The translations under genes and the position numbers were made by a program. Shown one piece after another: positions 14,515 through 20,117 of a stretch of DNA of 20,117 nt; within the stretch, counting starts at the first letter, position 1, and every line of letters begins with the position of its first letter. The notes below the pieces were generated by a model. That model was not told the origin of the DNA. It ran no database searches and saw nothing but the letters and a program-made list of their open reading frames with translations. Origin of the DNA: Clostridia bacterium (lineage in GTDB: Bacteria; Bacillota; Clostridia; Lachnospirales; CAG-274); assembly GCA_030536675.1 (NCBI GenBank), contig JAUNPM010000004.1, forward strand, positions 4,484-24,600, read 5' to 3'.

Positions 14515-17500
14515 GTGCCAATGGATAAGAACAGATTGCGCCCTGTACAGTGCGGTGACACTATGCGTATGAGCTATGCAAGAGTTGAAGAAGTTTTGGA
14601 AATGCCAAATCTTCTTGCATTGCAGAAGGACAGCTATCAGTGGTTTCTTGATGAGGGCTTAGCTGAAGTACTTGATGACATTTCGCCTATAAGTGATTAC
14701 AACGGTAATTATATTCTGGAATTTGTGGATTTCAGACTTGACAGCGAAACAAAGTATTCTATTGCAGAATGTAAGGACAGAGATGCAACTTATGCAACGT
14801 CTTTGAGGGTAAAAGTAAGACTTCGTACAAACGGAGATCTTGCGGAGGTTAAAGAACAGGAAATTTATATGGGTGAATTTCCTATTATGACCGAAACAGG
14901 TACTTTTGTTATTAATGGTGCGGAAAGAGTTATAGTTTCTCAGTTGGTGCGTTCGCCCGGTATATATTATGATATAGCTAAGGACAAGGATGGTAAAAAT
15001 CTTCTTACATCTACTGTTATTCCTAACAGAGGTGCTTGGCTTGAATATGAAACAGACAGTAATGACGTCTTTTCCGTAAGAGTGGACAGAAACAGAAAGG
15101 TTCCCGTTACAACACTTATAAGGGCTTTGGGTATCGGTGCCGATCAGGATATTATCGATCTTTTCGGAGAAGAACCTAAAATACTTGCCACTATTGAAAA
15201 AGATGTAACAAAAACCCACGAAGAGGGTCTTATTGAAATATATAAAAAGCTCCGTCCCGGTGAGCCTCCTACAGTAGAGTCTGCCCAGACTATACTTAAC
15301 AATATGTTCTATGATTACAAGAGATATGATCTTGCTCACGTGGGCAGATATAAGTTTAATAAAAAACTTGCTTTTGCAAACAGAGTTGCGGGATATAAGC
15401 TCACAGAGGACGCTGTTGATCCTATGACAGGAGAGGTTTTGTGTGAAGCAGGCACAATTCTTACGGAAGAAATGTGTGATAAGCTTCAGGACAGCGGTAT
15501 TGCTGCAATCTTTGTAGAGGCTGAAGGAAGAAATGTAAAAATTCTTTCAAATATGGCTGTAAAGATAGATGATTATATTGCAGGTCTTGGACTTAAAGCG
15601 GAAGACCTTAAAATTAAGGAAAGAGTATATCTTCCCGTGCTTATGGACTTGCTTGAAGCAAACGATGACGCTGAAAGTTTTAAGGCGGCTGTTAAGGCTA
15701 ATATGTTTGAGCTTGTTACAAAGCATATTACTCTTGAAGATATTATGGCTTCAATTAACTATTGTATTCATCTTGATTATGGTATTGGTAATAAGGATGA
15801 TATTGACCACTTGGGAAACAGACGTATAAGAGCCGTAGGCGAGCTTTTACAGAACCAGTTCAGAATCGGTCTTTCAAGAATGGAAAGAACAGTAAGAGAG
15901 AGAATGACTACACAGGATACTGATACGGTCACTCCACAGGCTCTTATAAATATTAAGCCTGTAACTGCTTCTATTAAGGAGTTCTTTGGAAGCTCACAGC
16001 TTTCACAGTTTATGGATCAGAACAATCCTTTAGGCGAGCTTACTCATAAGAGAAGACTCTCCGCACTTGGTCCGGGAGGTCTTTCAAGAGAAAGAGCAGG
16101 CTTTGAAGTGCGTGACGTACACAATTCTCACTACGGAAGAATGTGTCCTATTGAAACTCCCGAAGGTCCGAACATCGGTCTTATAAACTCTCTTGCAACA
16201 TTTGCAAAGATCAATGAATACGGCTTTATTGAAGCTCCTTACAGAGTTATAGATAAATCAAGCGGTCAGTCTGTTGTAACCGATGAGATAATTTATATAG
16301 CTGCAGATGAGGAAGAAAGATATACCATTGCACAGGCAAATGAAGAGCTTGATGAAAACAAGCATTTTGTAAATGAAAAGGTTACCTGCCGTTTCAGAGA
16401 GGACAATATTCAGGTAAGTCCAGACAGAGTTGACTTAATGGACGTATCTCCAAGACAGCTTGTTTCAATTGCTACTGCTCTTATTCCTTTCCTTCAGAAT
16501 GACGACGTTACAAGAGCTCTTATGGGTTCAAATATGCAGCGTCAGGCCGTGCCTCTTTTAACAACAGATTCACCTATTGTAGGTACAGGTATGGAATACA
16601 AGACCGCAAAGGATTCAGGTGTTTGTGTTATTGCTAAAAATGACGGTGTTGTTACATTTGTTGACGCATCAAGAATAGTTGTTAAAACGGATTCAGGTGA
16701 AACAGACAGATATGATCTTATAAAGTTTAAGAGATCAAACCAGTCTAACTGTATGAATCAGATACCTATTGTAGATAAGGGTCAGAAGGTTTATGCAGGA
16801 GATGTTATTGCAGACGGACCTTCAACTAAAGACGGCGAGCTTGCTCTCGGTAAAAATCCACTTATCGGTTTTATGACTTGGGAAGGTTACAACTATGAGG
16901 ACGCTGTTCTTCTTAGTGAAAGACTTGTTATGGATGATGTTTATACTTCTATCCATATTGAAGAGTATGAAACAGAGGCAAGAAACACAAAGCTCGGTGA
17001 TGAAGAAATAACAAGAGATATTCCTAATATGGGTGCAGATGCCCTTAAGGATCTTGATGAATCAGGTATAATAAGAATAGGTGCTGAGGTTCAGCCAAAC
17101 TCAATACTTGTAGGTAAGGTTACTCCAAAGGGTGAAACAGAGCTTACTGCAGAAGAAAGACTTTTAAGAGCTATTTTCGGTGAAAAGGCAAGAGAAGTAA
17201 GAGATACTTCTTTAACAGTGCCTCACGGAACAAGCGGTATTGTTGTTGATGTTAAGGTATTCTCAAGAGAAGATAATGATGAGCTTCCACCGGGAGTAAA
17301 TAAGACTGTAAGAGTATATATTGCACAAAAGAGAAAGATCTCCGTTGGTGATAAAATGGCAGGTCGTCACGGTAACAAGGGTGTGGTTTCAAGAGTGCTC
17401 CCTGTTGAAGATATGCCCTACCTTCCTAACGGACGTCCACTTGATATAGTTCTTAATCCGTTAGGTGTGCCTTCACGAATGAACATAGGTCAGGTACTTG

Positions 17501-18417
17501 AAATTCACTTGGGCCTTGCAAGTAACGTTCTCGGCTGGAAGGTTGCAACTCCCGTATTTGACGGTGCTAACGAAGAGGATATTATGACAACTCTTGAAAT
17601 GGCAAATGACTATGTCAACACAAGCTGGGAAGAGTTTACGGATAAGTGGAAAGATAAAATAAGAGATGATGTTTACAATTATCTTGATGAAAATAAGGCT
17701 CACAGAGCAGAGTGGGCAGGCGTGCCTATAGACAGAACAGGTAAGGTAAAATTAAGAGACGGACGTACAGGTGAAGAATTTGATAATCCTACAACTATTG
17801 GTTTTATGCATTATCTTAAGCTCCACCACCTTGTAGACGATAAGATCCACGCTCGTTCAACAGGTCCTTATTCACTTGTAACACAGCAGCCTTTAGGTGG
17901 TAAGGCACAGTTCGGCGGACAGAGATTCGGTGAAATGGAAGTTTGGGCTTTAGAGGCTTATGGCGCTTCGTATACTCTTCAGGAAATACTTACTGTTAAG
18001 TCTGATGATATTGTGGGAAGAGTAAGTACTTATGAGGCTATTGTTAAGGGCGAAAATATTCCTGAACCCGGTGTTCCCGAATCATTTAAAGTACTTCTTA
18101 AGGAATTGCAGGCTCTTGCTCTTGATATTGAAGTATTTAATGAGGGTGTACCTGTTGAGATAGATGAATTTGCGGAAAACAGAGAGCTTAGTGTAGATGT
18201 AAATATTGAAGGCAATGAGCCCGAAGAAGATGACACAAATGTTGAGGATAAGCTTGATGACCTTTTAGGCGGCATATCTCTTGATGATGTTGACGTTGAC
18301 CTTGATGAGGTCGATGACGATGATTTTGTTATAGATGAAGAGCTTGATGATGAGGAATTGCTTGATGAATTTTCTGATCTTGAAAAGCTTATAGACGAGG
18401 ACAAGGAGGGCGAGTAA
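14515..18417 (+). CDS. rpoB: DNA-directed RNA polymerase subunit beta
   Basis: Beta subunit of the transcribing enzyme; about 1300 aa, complete. The rifampicin region is canonical (FGSSQLSQFMDQNNPL from 490, then THKRRLSALGPGG), with Asp501, His511 and Ser516 matching E. coli Asp516, His526 and Ser531, so no common resistance change is seen. MCPIETPEGPNIGLINSLA and GDKMAGRHGNKGVVS are also present. AGGAG at 14501-14505 is 9 nt before GTG 14515, 3 nt before GTG 14509 and 15 nt before ATG 14521; 14515 fits best, though ATG 14521 is possible. The last 67 residues are extremely acidic (35 are Asp or Glu), beyond the conserved C-terminus. No clear promoter or L10 leader is visible upstream, and rplL is not the upstream neighbour. 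rpoC follows after 3 nt. Confidence 0.98.
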   Translation: MPMDKNRLRPVQCGDTMRMSYARVEEVLEMPNLLALQKDSYQWFLDEGLAEVLDDISPISDYNGNYILEFVDFRLDSETKYSIAECKDRDATYATSLRVKVRLRTNGDLAEVKEQEIYMGEFPIMTETGTFVINGAERVIVSQLVRSPGIYYDIAKDKDGKNLLTSTVIPNRGAWLEYETDSNDVFSVRVDRNRKVPVTTLIRALGIGADQDIIDLFGEEPKILATIEKDVTKTHEEGLIEIYKKLRPGEPPTVESAQTILNNMFYDYKRYDLAHVGRYKFNKKLAFANRVAGYKLTEDAVDPMTGEVLCEAGTILTEEMCDKLQDSGIAAIFVEAEGRNVKILSNMAVKIDDYIAGLGLKAEDLKIKERVYLPVLMDLLEANDDAESFKAAVKANMFELVTKHITLEDIMASINYCIHLDYGIGNKDDIDHLGNRRIRAVGELLQNQFRIGLSRMERTVRERMTTQDTDTVTPQALINIKPVTASIKEFFGSSQLSQFMDQNNPLGELTHKRRLSALGPGGLSRERAGFEVRDVHNSHYGRMCPIETPEGPNIGLINSLATFAKINEYGFIEAPYRVIDKSSGQSVVTDEIIYIAADEEERYTIAQANEELDENKHFVNEKVTCRFREDNIQVSPDRVDLMDVSPRQLVSIATALIPFLQNDDVTRALMGSNMQRQAVPLLTTDSPIVGTGMEYKTAKDSGVCVIAKNDGVVTFVDASRIVVKTDSGETDRYDLIKFKRSNQSNCMNQIPIVDKGQKVYAGDVIADGPSTKDGELALGKNPLIGFMTWEGYNYEDAVLLSERLVMDDVYTSIHIEEYETEARNTKLGDEEITRDIPNMGADALKDLDESGIIRIGAEVQPNSILVGKVTPKGETELTAEERLLRAIFGEKAREVRDTSLTVPHGTSGIVVDVKVFSREDNDELPPGVNKTVRVYIAQKRKISVGDKMAGRHGNKGVVSRVLPVEDMPYLPNGRPLDIVLNPLGVPSRMNIGQVLEIHLGLASNVLGWKVATPVFDGANEEDIMTTLEMANDYVNTSWEEFTDKWKDKIRDDVYNYLDENKAHRAEWAGVPIDRTGKVKLRDGRTGEEFDNPTTIGFMHYLKLHHLVDDKIHARSTGPYSLVTQQPLGGKAQFGGQRFGEMEVWALEAYGASYTLQEILTVKSDDIVGRVSTYEAIVKGENIPEPGVPESFKVLLKELQALALDIEVFNEGVPVEIDEFAENRELSVDVNIEGNEPEEDDTNVEDKLDDLLGGISLDDVDVDLDEVDDDDFVIDEELDDEELLDEFSDLEKLIDEDKEGE

Positions 18418-18420
18418 AAA

Positions 18421-20117
18421 ATGAGTAATGATACTGAAAAACAGATGATTTTTGACTCTATTAAAATAGGTCTGGCTTCTCCGGAAAAAATAAGAAAATG
18501 GTCTTATGGTGAGGTTACTAAACCTGAAACTATCAATTACAGAACTCTTAAGCCTGAAAGAGACGGTCTGTTTTGTGAAAGAATTTTCGGACCTACAAAA
18601 GACTGGGAGTGTGCCTGCGGTAAATATAAGAGAATAAGAAACAAGGGTATGGTTTGTGAGCGCTGCGGCGTTGAAATCACAAAAAGTAAGGTAAGACGTG
18701 AAAGAATGGGTCACATTGAGCTTGCAGCTCCCGTTTCTCATATATGGTATTTTAAGGGTATTCCCTCAAAAATGGGTACAATATTGGGTAAAAGCCCTAA
18801 GGAGCTTGAAAAGGTTCTTTACTTTGCTAATTATATTGTTCTTGATTCAGGTGAAACAAACCTTGTATATAAAGAAGTAATTACTGAACAGCAGTACAGA
18901 GAAACCATAGAAAAATACGGACACGGCTCCTGCAGAGTGGGTATGGGTGCCGAAGCAGTTAAGGAGCTTCTTCAGGATATTGACCTTGATAAGGAATCAG
19001 AAGAGCTTCAGAGAGAACTTGTGGACGCAACAGGTCAGAAAAAGGCTAAAATTATTAAAAAGCTTGAAGTTATTGAGTCTTTCAGATCAAGCGGAAACAG
19101 ACCAGAATGGATGATTCTTGATGTTGTGCCTGTTATTCCTCCGGAGTTAAGACCTATGGTACAGCTTGACGGCGGAAGATTTGCTACATCAGATCTTAAT
19201 GACCTTTACAGAAGGGTTATTAACAGAAACAACAGATTAAAGAAATTGATAGAATACGGCACTCCCGATATAATCATAAGAAATGAAAAGAGAATGTTGC
19301 AGGAGGCTGTTGACTCCCTTATTGATAACGGAAGAAGAGGCAGACCTGTAACGGGACCGGGAAACAGAGCTTTAAAATCTCTTTCAGATTTGTTAAAGGG
19401 TAAGCAGGGTCGTTTCAGACAGAACCTTCTCGGTAAGAGAGTTGACTATTCAGGACGTTCCGTTATTGTAGTAGGTCCTACTCTTAAAATTTATCAGTGT
19501 GGTTTGCCTAAGGAAATGGCAATTGAGCTTTTCAAGCCTTTTGTTATGAAGAAGCTTGTAAGTGATGAAATTGCCGCAAATATTAAGAGTGCAAAGAGAA
19601 TGGTAGAACAGCTTAAGCCTGAGGTTTGGGACGTTCTTGAAAGCGTAATTAAGGAGCACCCTGTTATGCTTAACAGAGCCCCTACTCTTCACAGACTTGG
19701 TATTCAGGCATTTGAGCCAGTTCTTGTGGAAGGAAGGGCGTTGAAGCTTCACCCTCTTGTTTGTACGGCTTATAATGCGGACTTTGACGGTGACCAGATG
19801 GCTGTTCACGTTCCTTTAAGTGTTGAAGCACAGGCAGAGTGCAGATTTTTGCTCCTTTCTCCAAACAACCTTTTGAAGCCGTCTGACGGTGAGCCTGTTG
19901 CCGTTCCTTCACAGGATATGGTACTTGGTATTTACTATCTTACACTTGCAAAAGACGGAGAACCGGGTGAAGGCAAGGTATTTATGGACGAAAATGAAGT
20001 GCTTTTAGCTTATGATAACAAGGTTATAAGCCTTCACGCAAAAATAAAGGTAAGACGCCGTATAGAAGTAAACGGTGAAATGAAGTCAGGTCTTGTGGAT
20101 ACTACCTGCGGAAGAAT
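18421..20117 (+). CDS. rpoC: DNA-directed RNA polymerase subunit beta', N-terminal part (cut by window edge)
   Basis: The first 565 residues of beta prime are visible and the frame stays open to the right edge. The zinc-binding finger is Cys64, Cys66, Cys79 and Cys82 (CACG, then CERC). The catalytic NADFDGD motif is at 452-458, with Asp454, Asp456 and Asp458 holding the magnesium ion. GKRVDYSGRSVIVVGP and LNRAPTLHRLGIQAFEP are also present. Start at ATG 18421 is supported by AAGGAGGG (18403-18410) inside the end of rpoB, 10 nt upstream. Only 3 nt separate the two genes, so they are co-transcribed and probably translationally coupled. Nothing unusual is visible in the part present. Confidence 0.98.
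   Translation, partial: MSNDTEKQMIFDSIKIGLASPEKIRKWSYGEVTKPETINYRTLKPERDGLFCERIFGPTKDWECACGKYKRIRNKGMVCERCGVEITKSKVRRERMGHIELAAPVSHIWYFKGIPSKMGTILGKSPKELEKVLYFANYIVLDSGETNLVYKEVITEQQYRETIEKYGHGSCRVGMGAEAVKELLQDIDLDKESEELQRELVDATGQKKAKIIKKLEVIESFRSSGNRPEWMILDVVPVIPPELRPMVQLDGGRFATSDLNDLYRRVINRNNRLKKLIEYGTPDIIIRNEKRMLQEAVDSLIDNGRRGRPVTGPGNRALKSLSDLLKGKQGRFRQNLLGKRVDYSGRSVIVVGPTLKIYQCGLPKEMAIELFKPFVMKKLVSDEIAANIKSAKRMVEQLKPEVWDVLESVIKEHPVMLNRAPTLHRLGIQAFEPVLVEGRALKLHPLVCTAYNADFDGDQMAVHVPLSVEAQAECRFLLLSPNNLLKPSDGEPVAVPSQDMVLGIYYLTLAKDGEPGEGKVFMDENEVLLAYDNKVISLHAKIKVRRRIEVNGEMKSGLVDTTCGR

Noticed and set aside
18030..18404. Serine-rich 124-codon minus-strand frame in rpoB
   Set aside because: It is the antisense of the Asp/Glu-rich rpoB tail (GAT/GAA read backwards gives Ser/Phe codons); no start signals.

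Overview
The window comes from a low-GC, anaerobic Gram-positive bacterium, most likely class Clostridia and probably a gut Lachnospiraceae-like lineage. The evidence is AT-rich codon use, strong AAGGAGG-type ribosome binding sites, pyruvate formate-lyase (PFL) fermentation genes, a membrane-anchored DUF5711-like protein next to CvpA, and clostridial-type RpoB/RpoC. It is a chromosomal region with no insertion sequence, integrase, CRISPR array, tRNA or rRNA that I can see.

Left part (1-2999, minus strand): a pyruvate formate-lyase locus with an unusual layout. The 681-residue catalytic core keeps the Cys-Cys pair but ends before the glycyl radical domain. That domain (79 aa, with the RVSGYAV loop) is a separate gene. 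Between the two lies a 70-aa gene that resembles the start of the radical domain but lacks the glycyl loop. A terminator follows, and then the start of pflA, the radical SAM activase. Core plus radical subunit total 760 residues, the length of the single-chain E. coli enzyme. Upstream of the core are a good sigma-A-like promoter with a 14-bp palindrome in its spacer and a long imperfect hairpin at the expected 5' end of the mRNA.

Centre (3000-9574): murA (minus) faces away from a plus-strand run with a near-consensus promoter. The run contains a membrane-anchored beta-propeller-like protein, a CvpA family membrane protein, a YigZ/IMPACT protein, and two tandem paralogous secreted proteins with copper amine oxidase N-terminal-like ('stalk') domains. 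It ends at a terminator shared with the convergent glgA.

Right part (9575-20117): glgA (glycogen synthase, minus) is divergent from an oligoendopeptidase F and an integral-membrane acyltransferase (plus). Then comes a candidate small RNA gene on the minus strand, with a consensus -35 (TTGACA), a consensus extended -10 (TATAAT) and its own terminator, sitting just upstream of rpoB. rpoB is complete with a very acidic C-terminal tail; rpoC runs off the right edge. rpoB is not directly preceded by rplL here.

The observations most worth following are the naturally split PFL with its third, radical-less small subunit, and the candidate small RNA beside rpoBC.
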